DNA of 64,000 nucleotides from Acanthamoeba castellanii str. Neff (GCF_000313135.1 NW_004457712.1:426557-490556); one strand, 5' to 3'; positions 21,171 to 33,370 are shown, counted from the stretch's first letter. The notes: generated from the sequence alone by a model not told the origin. Numbers and translations are program-made.

Positions 21171-21741
21171 AATGTACACGATGATCAACAAGGGCAGGCA
21201 CGACAAGAGGAGCAGCGCTACGAGCACCAACCAACCAGCAGAGCTCAAAGAAGCTCTGCACCATATCCTGTTTTACCTTCCCCTCCCTCTTCCTCTTTCT
21301 TCTCCTCTCTCTCTCTGTGTTATGGCGTTGGTGTGGTGCACTCGCTCCCTTTGCCCAGGCAGGACGTTGGTTGGTGGGCGTGTGCTGATTTGTACAGCCC
21401 AGCTCCCAATAAACGTACCTTGCTCCTCCTTCTTGGTGCCTCTCTTTGCATCCTTTGTGATCAACAGTGGGCACGGAAGAGTGAGCGGTGAACGCGGTAC
21501 CACGGCCGAAGGTTTCAGCACTGCCCCAGCCAACGAACAGGTCCTCGCTTCTGTCTGTGTGCAACTGGCGCACAGGGTTGGTCGGCAAGAAAACGCGTGG
21601 CGTGTTTCGTGGGTTGCATTGCGAAACAGCTGATCCATCTTTTCGTTTTTGATGGCCTGAGGAGGAAACGATTGAAGGCCGACGACGATTGAATGGGAAA
21701 GGGAGGGCAGATTGGCGTCAAGTGAATACCGACGTTAGAAA
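21171..21741. other. Intergenic, no gene recognised
   Basis: 571 bp between U1-C and the CLU-like gene. It contains pyrimidine-rich tracts (21255-21320) and open frames on both strands without recognisable motifs. It probably holds the U1-C 3' UTR and the promoter of the next gene. Confidence 0.4.
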
Positions 21742-24700
21742 ATGACAACGATTCAACGCATCATGAGCGAATTCATGCCGACTGGTGCCGACGATCACTC
21801 GCGCCTGGTGGCCCTCATGACGGGAATCTTGGTCCTCACGGCAGGCATGGGGGGAGCCTTAATCTTCATTGGCATGATTTGCATCAAGAAAAAGGTGAAG
21901 AAGTATGCTCGGCGTCGCCTGCTTCGACGCGACAGCGCTAGCCGCCTGTCCTTCTCCACCCCCTCTCCATCGATCGAAGAATTGGGCGATGAGATGTGGA
22001 CCCCTCTTCCCGAGGACGCGCTCAAGCGGCGTCGTGTCGATGTCATTCTTCAGCCCGTGCACACCGAGCACGACGAAACCACGTCGAACGGCACGAATGG
22101 CTTCGTGCCAACCCCTGAAGACGAAGATGGCGATGTAGGCGAAGAGCTGCACGCCGAAGACGACGCGAATGCGACGCTGGATGAGGAAGAGCACGAAGGA
22201 GGAGGCGACGAGGACGAGGACAGGTCGGCCTACCGTCTGTGCTACAACGACCTCGACATGTATCGGTCGGACGAGGACCAGACCGCCGACGAGGGCTCAG
22301 GCTACCTGGACGAAGAGGAGGGCTACATGCACGAGCTCGAGCAGTGGAGCGAGGACTTCCTCCTCTCCGAGATGGGCGGCTCCTCTTCCACCTCCGACCT
22401 GCACCGCCTCACGCAGCCCCTTCCCCCTGGTGCGCGCCTTGTCTTTTTATTTGTTTATTTGTTTATTCATTTTGTTTTATTAATAATCGCTTGGTCACAT
22501 GGTGAGCAGGTGCGCCGACGAACGACACATTGGAGGAGGGAGGAGCTCCACGCGTGGAGACTCAGTATCGGTTCGGCGAGCCAGCGGGAGGACCCTCGCA
22601 GGAGGACGAGGGCATGGTGTTGACAGACTGGTATGATCAGATATCCTAGCTTTTGCGGCCTGATGTTTTTGCCTTGTGTTGACTGTCCCCGTCGGTGTCA
22701 TGCGTTTTGCTTTCCTTCATCATATGATGAAGGAACGAGCGTTTCAGACGACGGTGGAGAAGCTGCGCGGGTTCGACCTGCACACGCCGCTGGACGAGCG
22801 GTACAACACCAACAGGGCGCTCATCCATTTGGCGCAGGACTTCATTTACTCCTCCTGCAGTTATGGGCGAATCATCATCTCTGAGGGTAGGTTCCCTTGC
22901 CGTCACTGCTTATGATCAGCAGCTAATCATAGGCGGCGTTTTCCTTCACTCTCATCTTAGCATTCGTGCCTGATCACATGAAGACCATCAAACCGACAGC
23001 CATGGGCGGCATTGTGGGCGGTGACAAGTACATTGTCAACAACATCTTGTTCAAGTTCGCTGTCGGTACGTACATAAAGGCGCACTTGTGGACAAGTGGG
23101 GTTGACTCACTTGCACTGTGTTGCCCAATAGATTCGCACGGGCTCTACGGGTCGGACTACGCTGCATCGAAAGTAGCAGGACACGAGCTGAAGGGACTGC
23201 TCGCCTACTTCAACCTGGGCATCCGCGACCTTTGTCTGCCACTCATGGTGCGCGACTCCAGCAAACTAATGCCACACCATCGACACGTCTGACGACGCTC
23301 GTTATGGCGACAGGCGCTTATCGACTACCGAGGGTTCCGTTTGCTGGCCATGTCCATCCTGCCGATCAAAAAGTCGACCATCGTGTACGGTTCCAATGAC
23401 TACGGCCATACCATGCACGCTGAGAACAAGAAGCTGGGCGCCAAGATGCGCATCGCTGCGAGAAAGCTCAACATCAAGCCCCATCGCTGCGGCGTCTCCA
23501 AGGCCCACAGTCAAGTTCTCCCCTCGCCTGCCGACCTCGAGGGCCACGTGGGTGGCGACAACCGCACGTATTTACTGGTTCGTTGGCTGGTGGTGCTTTC
23601 TTCGGTGTACTTTCTTCGGTCAAGGCTCAGACTTTGTGTCCCCGCAGGACTTTTCTCGCGTGATGCCGCCCGAGTTCCCCAAGCCTGGGTACCTTTTGCC
23701 CTTGGACTTCTTCGTGCTTTGCCGCTAACCTGAAGGTGGTGGGGCGGGCTATGAACAGTATCAAAATGGCACACCTCTTCCGGTTGCTGCGCCCGGAGTA
23801 TGTGCGAACGTTCCCCAAGCCACTGTGCAGTGACGCATTCAGGTACGTTTACGCGGGTCTTCAATTGCCGCGCTCGTCTTGGACATGGTTAACCTTGATC
23901 GCCCTGTAATTCAGTGGGTTCATCCGCATGCACAATCCGGAACAGCACAACGCCGAGTTGGAAGAGGCAACCAGGAATCTGATCACCAACGTTGTGCCAA
24001 ATTTTGCACCCGAGTTGGCCAAGCTAATCGCTGAGGTGAGCCACTGCATACCACGTTCACCGTCCTTGATGTTGGATAGCCAGATCTAACTTCAATGGTT
24101 ATCGATTGCCTTAGGCAAAGAGAAAGGGCGACTTGGAGAATTTTAGGCTCACTGAGGCTGTACATAGTCGAGGCATCAACATTCGACACCTCGGCATTCT
24201 CAGGTACACCGCCGTGCGCTCCATCGTGGCTTCACGCTTCTGCCTCCGCCTCCGTTTCTTCTCTTGCGCTAATAAGCTGATCTCGTTGGTGTAGGAGCCA
24301 TATGGTGGACCAAGACGGCCGCACGCTGCTGTTTGTAGAGATGTGCGCTCGCGTTGTAAAGAACAACCTCCGGCTTCGCCTGAGGGAGAGAATGAGGTAC
24401 ATACGATGCCCGCTCCTCCCTTGTCGCTCTGCGTTGGTGCAGGCGTGGGCACCTGGCCTCACCCAGTCTTGCGTTTTTGTGCCACAAAAACACTCAGGAA
24501 ACTGAAGCTGCCGTTGGAGGAGCCCTACCATCGGTTGGTGATCGATTACATGAATCTCGTTATCGGCCACAACGATCAATCCGAGGAGTACTGGGCCAAG
24601 AATCTGAAGACCTCCCTCGTAAGGTACGATGCGACACCACACCATACCTGCTGCGTCTCTAGCGAGCTAACGTACGTTCTCTCGCCGACACAGAAAATTC

Positions 24701-26284
24701 GAGGGAGCGCTCAATGCGGAAGAGGCGGAGGACGATTACGCGCTCAAGTGCGTGCTCGACTACTTCTCCGACAACTCGATGGATGGGAAGCTGTTGCTGT
24801 TCAACAGAATCCAGAAGATCTGCGGACTCAAGTTCACCCATCGAGTCAACGAAGAGTTCTCCAAGCACAAGAACTGCTGGGTCGCCCGAGGAGAGCAGCC
24901 CTTGGTATTCACTGCACACCCATCTCACACAAGCCACACGTATTGGCGCCGAGCTAACTCTCAATCTAATCGCCAGGACGATACGGATTTGGAGGAGATC
25001 GGGCTACGCGTGAAGCACATGAACATCATCTCCTACGCCCAGGGCCACTGTCTGCACCTTAAAGGTAACATGGCGTGGAACAACAATCCTATCAACGCCC
25101 AGCGGTTCTTCAACATGGCCATGGAGAAATACGAAGGTCAGAAATCCTACACGCGCGCGCTCCCCCCGCATCCCCTCCTTTCTTTCGCCGAGCGCGTATG
25201 CTTATGGCAACGGTCTGTTTTCCCTTCTATTCGCACAACAACAGAGGCGCTAAGCAGCGCGCCTTGGTCGAGCGACATATTGGTCAACTGCGCCGAGATT
25301 GCCACCAAGTTCTTGGAGGGCGAAGAGAAGAACTTGGCCAACTTGAATTTTTCCATCAACCACCCCAAGGGTACAGCTCGCCCGTTTGCACCCGCCCGCT
25401 TGCCACGACTAATCTGGTGTTGGATGTTCGTCGTCCTGCAGCGCAAGAGGCAAACAACTATTTTTTGCGGGCGATACAGAGCAACACCCACGACAGCTAC
25501 GCCATCTTCCAGTACGCCCAGTTCCTGGATCGCTGCGGCCTCATCAAGAAGGCCGAAGAGTTTTATCTCCGATCGCTCGAGGTGCGTACACACTGCATTC
25601 GATGCTCCCCCCCTCCAATTGACCGGTAAGTCGCTAATAGCACGACTTGCTTCCATGCGCGCAGATCAATCCCAACAACGCGGCGTGCTTGCAGGAGTAC
25701 GGTAACTTCCTGGCCCTTCGTAAGAAGGACGAGAGCGGAGCCGAAAAGTTCTTCCTTCGCTCTTCGCAGTGTACACAGCAGCGCATTGCACCGAGCCTCT
25801 CAAGGTGCGCCGTCCTGCGACACGCGCGCACACGCACGACATTCTTTGCTGACGTGGGTTGAACGGCAGATATGGCTCGAGGAGAGACTTCCAAGACCTG
25901 AGCCAGCTGTCGGTGTCGGACTTCAGACAGCGAGCCCGAAACGAAATCAACCTTTCCTCTTCGCCCACGCTCAAGCTCACGTCGGACGAGATCAAGAAGG
26001 ACCAGCGTTCGCCCACGCCCGACGGCACCCGGCGGCACCAACGCACGCGTTCGCTGGTCAGTCGAACGCTGATCGGCGCCAGCGAGGGACCCGACGAGAT
26101 GGAGAACATGATGGACGGCAACCACAGCCCGCAGCAGAGCGCCAGCAGCGTGAGCACCCGGGTCACCCTGCATCAGCAAGTCGTCTCCGCCGCCGCAGCC
26201 GCCGTGGTGGCCACCACCACGCCCACCGCCAAGGTGCGCACTGCCGAGACAGCCAAGGCCAAGGAGGAGCTCCTCCACGCGTGA
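21742..26284 (+). CDS. Membrane-anchored CLU-like protein with TPR-like repeats
   Basis: Long gene with about 18 exons. Residues about 22-48 form a transmembrane helix (LVALMTGILVLTAGMGGALI) followed by KKKVKKYARRR. A long acidic linker precedes the CLU-type core: KYIVNNILFKFAVD, ALIDYRGFRLLAMSILP, TIVYGSNDYGHTMHAEN, GHVGGDNRTYLLDFSRVMPP, then LFRLLRPEYVRTFPKPL. These blocks follow the central domain of the CLU (clustered mitochondria) family. The C-terminal half has helical repeats of TPR character (YAIFQYAQFLDRCGLIKKAE, EINPNNAACLQEYGNFLALR). CLU proteins bind mRNAs for mitochondrial proteins; a membrane anchor is not usual for them. The join near 22632-22740 does not keep frame (see findings). 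Stop at 26284. Confidence 0.76.
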
Positions 26285-26566
26285 TCGGTTTCGCGTTACG
26301 GCCTCACGGTGCCCCAAGGCGCGAGAGGAGACCCGAATGGATGTACCGAAGCCGTTAGGTTCACGAAAAAGCGCAATCTCTGAGGAGCTCCTTGTGGCCC
26401 CACTTGCCAACGGCACGAAGACGAGGAAAGCACAGCTGCCCATTGGTAGCCGAGGGATGTCGCCAAGGACACGTGGCCAATTCGCAGGCGGGGATAAAAC
26501 ATGCGCAGTAACGCGAATGCACTGCCGCAGCAAAGAAGGGAGCGAAGTGAAGAACTACCACACACG

Positions 26567-28213
26567 ATGAAGACGACAGGACAAGCCAAGGGGGCGCACC
26601 TGAGCCACTCTGCACCGGCCTCGACCAGGGCGGCCAGGAGAATGACGCTCATGACCCCTACGACGACCACCACTTCCCAAGCGAGCGGAGACACGATGAC
26701 GACGACCTCCCCGGCCTTCTTCGCCAACACCAAGGCCCTGCTGAGCCGACGGCTCGGCGCCAGGCGGCCGGTTTCGACCTCCTTCGATCATTCGCCCTCG
26801 CCACCACTCCCCTCCTGCCCCGCGCCGCCCCTGTGGCTGCCCCTCGTCGACTTCCTCTGCCACCTAGTCGAGCTCCACGGTAACTAACTCTTTCAACTCT
26901 TTCACATCATCTTTCAAGTTGTTTCGAAGCTTGTTCTGGAACACAACCCAAGCCTGGCTGATCTTCGGTGACACACCAGGTGTGGGAAAGATGGGGGTCT
27001 TCCGTACGAGCGCGGGCGCGAACACGGTGCGGCAGCTGCTGAAGGCCTGCGAGTGCCTGTACAGGAAGCGTGCGGGGAGGGAGGAGATGGAGCTCCTGTT
27101 CGCGCCGTACGCGCGGGAGGTGGACGTCGTGGCGAGCGTGCTCAAGGCCTACCTCCGCGAGCAGAGCCGGCCATTCCTCCCCGTCTCCCTCCATGACTCC
27201 TTCCTGGCCGCTTCGGGTACCTCGCACACGCGAACGAGACTGAATGCGAGCACGGCGCAGAACACTCACACGACACTCGACACACGACACACGACACACA
27301 CGGACGCAGAGATCAGCGACATTGATAAGCGTTTGCACCAGCTCAGAGCCGTTATCTCTGAGCTCAGCCGATACAGAAGGTGCGTGCCCAGCCGCACATA
27401 ATTCCCCTGATGCTCCAGAGAGCCGCCTGTGCTGATGTGCGTAAGGGGTTGCTGCATGGCCAGGCGCATCTTCCACCGATTCATTCGCTCACTCCACCGG
27501 GTGCAAGAGAACCAGGAGGAGAACAAGATGGACGCCTCCAATCTCGCCATCGGTACGCCTTCGCCCACCCACCTTCGCACCTTCGCACCTTCGCTTCGTC
27601 GTGCGAGGCCCTCTTTCGCGACTAATGCCACGAGCGCCGCCCACAGTGTTTGCTCCGTCTCTCCTGCGAGGCGAGGACGACGGCCTGGACATCCTCAAGA
27701 TCCGGGCGCAGTGCCATGTGATCGAGAACTGCATCCTCTACCACGCGGTCGTGTTTCAGGAAGAAGTCGAAGAGGACAGCGACGAAGGTGATGATGATGA
27801 AGAAGAGGTGGTGGAGGGTGTCGATGTACGTTTGCTCGCTGCTGCCGCCTCCTCGGTAGATCACCTCAACACCGACGGGCCAACGATGCTCGGTTCTCAC
27901 GACTTTAAGAAGGCGGCCTTCAATCCGTTCCACCTGGTGGCCTGCCAGCACTGCCACAAGGCCATCCTCGGCATAGGCCAGGCCTATCAATGCCAGGGTA
28001 CGTCCACCAAACCCCCATCAGTGGGCGTCGCGTCTGGCTTCCGGCTCTCACCTCGCGACCCGACCTTCACACGACTGGTGACCCACAGGGTGCGACTTCG
28101 CAGTGCACAGAAAGTGTAAAGAACACGCGGGCCAGACCTGCACGGCCGGCGCGAGGCACCGACATGCATGCCCTGCCCGTCGCCCACCGGCAGCGCGCAA
28201 GTCAGCTGAGTGA
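26567..28213 (+). CDS. RhoGAP-C1 domain protein (tandem copy 1)
   Basis: About six exons from ATG 26567. After a Ser/Thr-rich N terminus, PPLWLPLVDFLCHLVELHG leads into a RhoGAP domain: GVFRTSAGANTVRQLL (Arg of GVFR is the expected arginine finger), VASVLKAYLREQSRPFLP, RRIFHRFIRSLHRV, NKMDASNLAI and VFAPSLLR. An acidic linker is followed by a C1 zinc finger: HDFKKAAFNPFHLVACQHC, then AYQCQGCDFAVHRKCKEHAG and QTC, with the H, C2, C2, H, C, C spacing complete. Stop at tga 28211-28213. RhoGAPs switch off Rho/Rac GTPases controlling actin and phagocytosis; C1 domains bind lipid or protein partners. Closely related to the next gene. Confidence 0.86.
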
Positions 28214-28420
28214 GATAACGTTCACGACAAACGTTTAGTGATGTATGCTGTGAATTAAGCGGGTAACTACCCACGTATGGGGTGTGAGACGGGTACGCTT
28301 GGTGACCTGCAGCCGGCGCTCTAGGCTACAGCCGGCCAATGACGCGCAACGCCGATAAGATGACCGTGGAATCTAACAGTTTATATTTCAACTAGCAAGT
28401 TTGTTTTCAATCCACAAAAG

Positions 28421-30913
28421 ATGAGAAGAAGCGGGGGCAGCAAAGTGGGCATGACTCCCACACTCTCCGTGACGGCAGCTGCGTCCCCCTCTTCATCTGC
28501 TTCTTCTTCCGCTTCTCCGTCGCCCTTTGCTTCGCCGCCCTCACCCACCTCGCCCCGCTCGTCTTCTTCATCGTCGTTGTTGGGGGCTTCGTTGTCGTCG
28601 TCCCCCTCCGGCGAGGAGTCGCTGCACTTCTTCCGCCAGCTGGTCAGCCGCACCCGGTCGGCCAAGGGCAAGACCTGGACCCTCGCCGACCTGGTCGAGT
28701 CCCGCACGCCCCCTGACGGGTCGCCCTCCGGCGGTGGTGGTGGCAGCCAGAAGAAGGCCAAGCCCCGCAGCACGTCCCTGGTGCGCCTTCTGAGCGGGAG
28801 CCGCGCGTCGGAGACGAGCAGCAGCACGGCCACTTCGCCTTCGCACTCGCCTTCGCCGACGTTCAAGGCCCAGGCCGCGGCGGCGAAGGAATCCTTCGCG
28901 CCTCCGCTCTGGCTGCCGCTGGTGGACTACCTGTGCCGCTTCATAGAGCTCCATGGTATCTCCCCCTCCCCTACGCTCTTCGTTTTCGTTTTCGTTCTTC
29001 ACTGGTGAAGTGGTCGGAGCTAAACAGTGTGGTCGGCAGGAAGGGACAAGCTCGGCATCTTCCGGCTGAGCGGCAACGCGCGGACCGTGGGCGAGTTGAC
29101 GACGGCTTGCGGGGACCTGATCGCGAAGAAGGCGGGCGAAGAGGACATGCAGAAGCTGTTCGAGCCCTACGCCGACGGGGAGGTGCACGTGGTGGCGAGC
29201 GTGCTCAAGGCCTACCTCCGCGAGCAGAAGGAGCCCCTTCTGCCCGCCTCCTTCTACGACTCATTCATCAGCGCCGCAGGTAAACCCGCCGGTCTGCTCA
29301 TTGCGTGTTGCGTGTGCTCACACTCACTCACGCTCGCGCGGGTGCAGAGACCACGGATGCCGGTGAGCGACTGGCGCAGCTGAAGGACCTGATCTCCAAG
29401 CTGCCGGAGGGCCGAAGGAACATCCTTCATCGGCTGGTGCAGTCGTTGGTGCTGATCGCCGAGAATAGCGAGGAGAACAAGATGGACGCCTCCAACCTGG
29501 CCATCGTGTTCGGGCCGTCGCTGCTCAAGGCCGAGAGCGACGGGCTCGACATTCTGTTCAAGATCCGTGCGCAGTGCCTTGTCGTCGAGAACTGCATCCT
29601 GCACCACGCCACCATCTTTCTGGTACGCACACGCACCACCGCACACGCACACGCCCTTCTCACGTGCATGGCGTCACCAGGGTCATGAGGTGCGGCAGCA
29701 GGACATCGAGAACGATCGGAAGTCGCCACGAAGCAACGGTGCGAGCGACGACGATGACGACGACGACCTCTCGCTCGACAAGCTGGCCAAGGAGATGGAG
29801 GAGGCGGAGAAGGAGAGCCGCGACTTTGACACGGCCATCGAGGAGTTCCCGCAGGAGGCCGAGGAGCCCACCATGCAGAGCCACGCCTTCAAGAAGGAGG
29901 CCTTCAACCCGTTCTCGCCCACCATGTGCCGACACTGCCGCAAGTACATCTTTGGCATCCGCAAGTCCTACTTGTGCAAGAGTACGCCGCACCACACCAC
30001 GACGTGATTGCTGTGGTTCGGCTTCAAGCGTTGACTGTTGGCCGGCGTGGGCGCACACGAACAGACTGCAACTTTCCGACGCACGGGAAATGCAGGAAGA
30101 GCGTGGGGAAGACTTGCCCGGGCTCGTGTGAGAAGACGACCAAGCAGAAGAAGCCGGAGCCCATCAACGTGGGCCAAAAGGTCCCGCTCTTCACCCTCAA
30201 GGACGGCAAGGGCAAGACCTACTCGATCGAGGATAGCCTCCGCTTGAACAAGAGGATCGTTCTCTTCTTCTACCCCAAGGGTGAGTCCTCTCTCTCTCTC
30301 TCTCCACACACACACACACACACAACACGCACACCAGCGTGTTGAAGCTGACCCTTCATGTGCATGGGCTCGCGGTCTAGACTTCACGCCGGGGTGCACA
30401 CGGGAGAACAAGGCCTTCCGCGACCAGTTCTCGCTGTTCCACTACGCCGACTGCGAGATTGTCGGTATCAGCGGCGATTCCTCGGCGTGCCACTCGCGCT
30501 TCGCTGCCAAGTACAACATTCCCTTCCGACTACTGAGGTACGCGTCTCCGCCTGCACCGCCCTTGTTGTGCGAACGCGGGCTTACAACCCATTTCTTGTG
30601 CATTTATCGCAGTGACCCCAAGAGCGAAGTGAGAGAGCAGTTCGGCGTTCCTGATTCGATGGGCGGCCTCGCTCCTGGTACTGTTCTCTTACACGCGTTG
30701 ATAGGATCCATTCGTAAGGTGGGCTCACTCGCCCGTTCTCTTCGCCACCATGCAGGCCGAGTGACCTATGTGATCGATCCAAGCGGAACGGTGGTGCACG
30801 TGTACAATTCGCTGTTCAACCCGCAGGAGCACCTGGTCCACAGCCTGCACGCCATCTCGCAGATGCTCCTTCATGACTTGTCCTCGCCCGCCGCCATCAG
30901 CGCCGCTTCTTGA
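28421..30913 (+). CDS. RhoGAP-C1-peroxiredoxin (PrxQ/BCP type) fusion protein
   Basis: About nine exons from ATG 28421. A Ser-rich N terminus and PPLWLPLVDYLC lead to a RhoGAP domain (LGIFRLSGNARTVGEL with arginine finger, VASVLKAYLREQKEPLLP, MDASNLAIVFGPSLL). An acidic linker is followed by a C1 finger: HAFKKEAFNPFSPTMCRHC, SYLCKNCNFPTHGKC and KTC. The exon at about 30065-30280 holds both the last C1 cysteines and the start of a peroxiredoxin (INVGQKVPLFTLKDGKGK, RIVLFFYPK). After the next splice come DFTPGCTRENKAFRDQF (peroxidatic Cys in TPGCT), CEIVGISGDS, LLSDPKSEVREQFGVP and GRVTYVIDPSGTVVHVY. Stop tga 30911-30913. PrxQ/BCP enzymes reduce peroxides. The common resolving Cys five residues after the peroxidatic one is absent. 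The join is firm because it is within one exon. Confidence 0.87.
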
Positions 30914-31247
30914 TGCCTTCACCTCACAACTTCGTAAGAAAAGTTTCTTTTTATTTTCCTTGATCGAAATTCGACGGCAAAAGGAAATCCGAAAAAAGGC
31001 GGATGTCAGCTGGCGTGGGGGGGCTGTTGTCTGTGTCTTCTCTGAGCGAAGTGGCCATACGTGAGATCACATTTGCGAACGAGCGAGCGAACAAGAACAA
31101 TTAGGAGAGCAAAAGAAGAACAGCAAGGTATGGGCACTTATGCACCAGCGCAGACATTTTTTTTTAATGAATGACGAGAACCCCTCGGTACATGCATCAT
31201 TTAATGATCAAGCCTCGATTCCTTTGGCACTGCCCCATAGAGCGACG
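30914..31247. other. Intergenic, 3' flank and LSM14 promoter
   Basis: 334 bp with an A/T-rich stretch (30940-31000) and a purine-rich stretch just before 31130. No coding frame or RNA gene recognised. Confidence 0.4.
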
Positions 31248-33370
31248 ATGAGCGGCGGCGCACCCATTCCCTACATTGGGAGCAGGATCAGCCTGATTTC
31301 CGTGAGCGGCATCCGCTACGAAGGCATCCTCTTTTCCATTGATCCTAAGCAATCGACCGTGGCCCTCCAGAATGGTACCCGCCTCCTCCTCTGTGCTTCC
31401 CTGTATTTCAACGTGGGGGTGCGCAGAGCCGTTATTGACCTGTACATCTTGTTGCCACAGTGCGGTCATTTGGCACGGAAGGACGGCGAAAAGATGGACA
31501 GCAGATACCTCCCTCCAATAATGTGTACGACTACATCATCTTCAGGGGTTCCGACATCAAGGACCTCCAGGTGTGCGAGCCGCCCCCTCAGCCTGCGCAG
31601 CCCCAGCCACCAAACGATCCTGCCATCATCAACGCGGTACTTCCTGCCTTCTGTCGTTGTGCCCATCGCATCGCACTCTTACCTGCCCGATCGTTTGCGC
31701 GAAATGCAGATTCCTGAGAATTCGATGGGAGCCGGTCCTCAGCCGAGCATGTACGGCTATCCTGGGATGTACCAGTACCCGTACAACAACCCGTACCAGA
31801 TGTACAACTCGTACGGCTATCCGGGCGCCTACCCGCCCCGGCCACACCAAATGGGGCCGATGCCGGGCCAGTCCCCCCTACCCTCAGCAGCCGGTACCCG
31901 GCGCTGGACAGCCCGCCGTCAAGGGTCAATCTGCCCCTGCTGCCGCTCAGCTCAGCAATCCTTCGGTGGACGGCGAAGATCGGGAAGATGAGGAAGATTC
32001 GCAACAGCAGGCCGCGACTGCCGACGTCAAGGCGAGCGGAGGAAAGGCAGAGGACGAGGAAAAGCCGGGCGACTCGGGGGTGGAGTCGAGCCCCGCCGCG
32101 GTCCCCGAGGCCGCGCGCGTCGAACCCGCAGCGGATGGCACCGTCTACTCGGCGGACCAGCACCACGAAGAGAACGGCGGCAGCCATGCTGCGGCCAAGC
32201 ACCACGAAGCCGACGCCGGAGCGTCGCTGCTCGGCCCCTACACCGGCAGCGCTGCTCCTGCCGTCGGCGCTTACGGAAATGGAGAGAGGCGAGACCGATC
32301 GTACAACAACAGGAGCGGACCGCGCAGCGGAGGTGGCCAGCGTAGTGTAAATCAGGGTGGCCATGGTCAGCACGGTGGTCCTTCGATGACTGGTGGAGCG
32401 CCTATGCGAGGAGGCGACAGGAGAGGCGGCGCGCCCTCTCAGCCGAGAACCGGCGGAGGCGGCGGCATCGGTGGAGGTCATCACGGCAGGCCTCAGGGTG
32501 GCCCGGATGCGAGGAGCGGAAGCGGACCCAGGTCCGGAGGCGGTGGTGGCAGCGGCAGGTACAACGGCGCTCCTCAGAAGCTGCCCGAGTTCGATTTCGA
32601 GAAGGCCAACTCCAAGTTCGACAAGGAAAAGATCAAGGAGGAAGTTCTCAAGGTATGGCTCGCCCTATTCACGTCGATGAATGATAGACGGCCCGTTCTC
32701 CCTGTGCTAACAATCGCCTTCTTCCTTACTGCAGGGTGTGGTGCACGTCGACACTGAGAGCATCCCCTCCGAGGGTGAACAAGCGCCTCTGCCCGTGCCG
32801 GCCGAGAAGGCGTACGACAAGTCGACTTCCTTCTTCGACAGCATTTCGTGCGAGTCGCTCGACCGTCTGAAGGACGACAGCGACGGTGGCAACGCCAGAT
32901 CCGACCGCCGCCGTCACGAGAGGAGCCTCAACGCCGAGACCTTTGGCAGAGCCGCCAACGACAGGTGCGCCTCATCCACCAGATCGATCGCTGTTTTGTG
33001 GGGTCCTCCTTCTGCAACTCACACCGCCCTCCCAACTTGTGTCCACGACGTAGGAGGGTGCACCACCGCGGTGGCCCGAGGCGCTACGGCCCTCCCGGCC
33101 CGCACCAGGCCCACGGTGGCGCCAGCGCGGGTGGCAGCAACCAGCCCATGGACAACAACAGGCCCGCCCGAGGCGGAGGTTTCACCTCAGCTCGTGGTGG
33201 CTATGCTGCCGCCGTCAGAGGAGCCCCCGGCCCCCAGAAGAGATTCGTGGTATGAACCCTCTTCAGCTCTCGCAACCCCCTCCCCCCTTCCGTGTACATT
33301 ACTAACCCACAATGCCTCCTGTACCATATAGCCTGTGGGCCAGAGCTCTTCTCCCGTGGTCGGGCACTGA
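31248..33370 (+). CDS. LSM14: LSM14/Scd6/RAP55 mRNP protein (with apparent 1-base frame break)
   Basis: ATG 31248. An N-terminal LSm14 domain spans several exons: [25 protein letters not shown] spliced to [17 protein letters not shown], then [18 protein letters not shown]. Next are a Pro/Tyr/Gln-rich region, RGG-rich stretches ([15 protein letters not shown]), the DFDFEKAN segment ([16 protein letters not shown]), an FFD box ([15 protein letters not shown]) and a TFG box ([13 protein letters not shown]), closing with RGG repeats. These proteins act in P-bodies to repress translation and promote decapping. The last exon is either KRFVV ending 33255 or spliced to [12 protein letters not shown] ending 33370. 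At 31873-31878 (C6) the frame slips by one base (see findings). Confidence 0.88.

Noticed and set aside
21061..21748. Overlapping minus-strand frames of 120-175 codons in the U1-C/CLU intergenic region
   Set aside because: Low-complexity Arg/Glu/Pro content, overlap with U1-C coding sequence, no domain and no supported start.
28214..28420. Possible tRNA or small RNA between the RhoGAP genes
   Set aside because: No cloverleaf with a consistent acceptor stem and T-arm could be drawn by eye.
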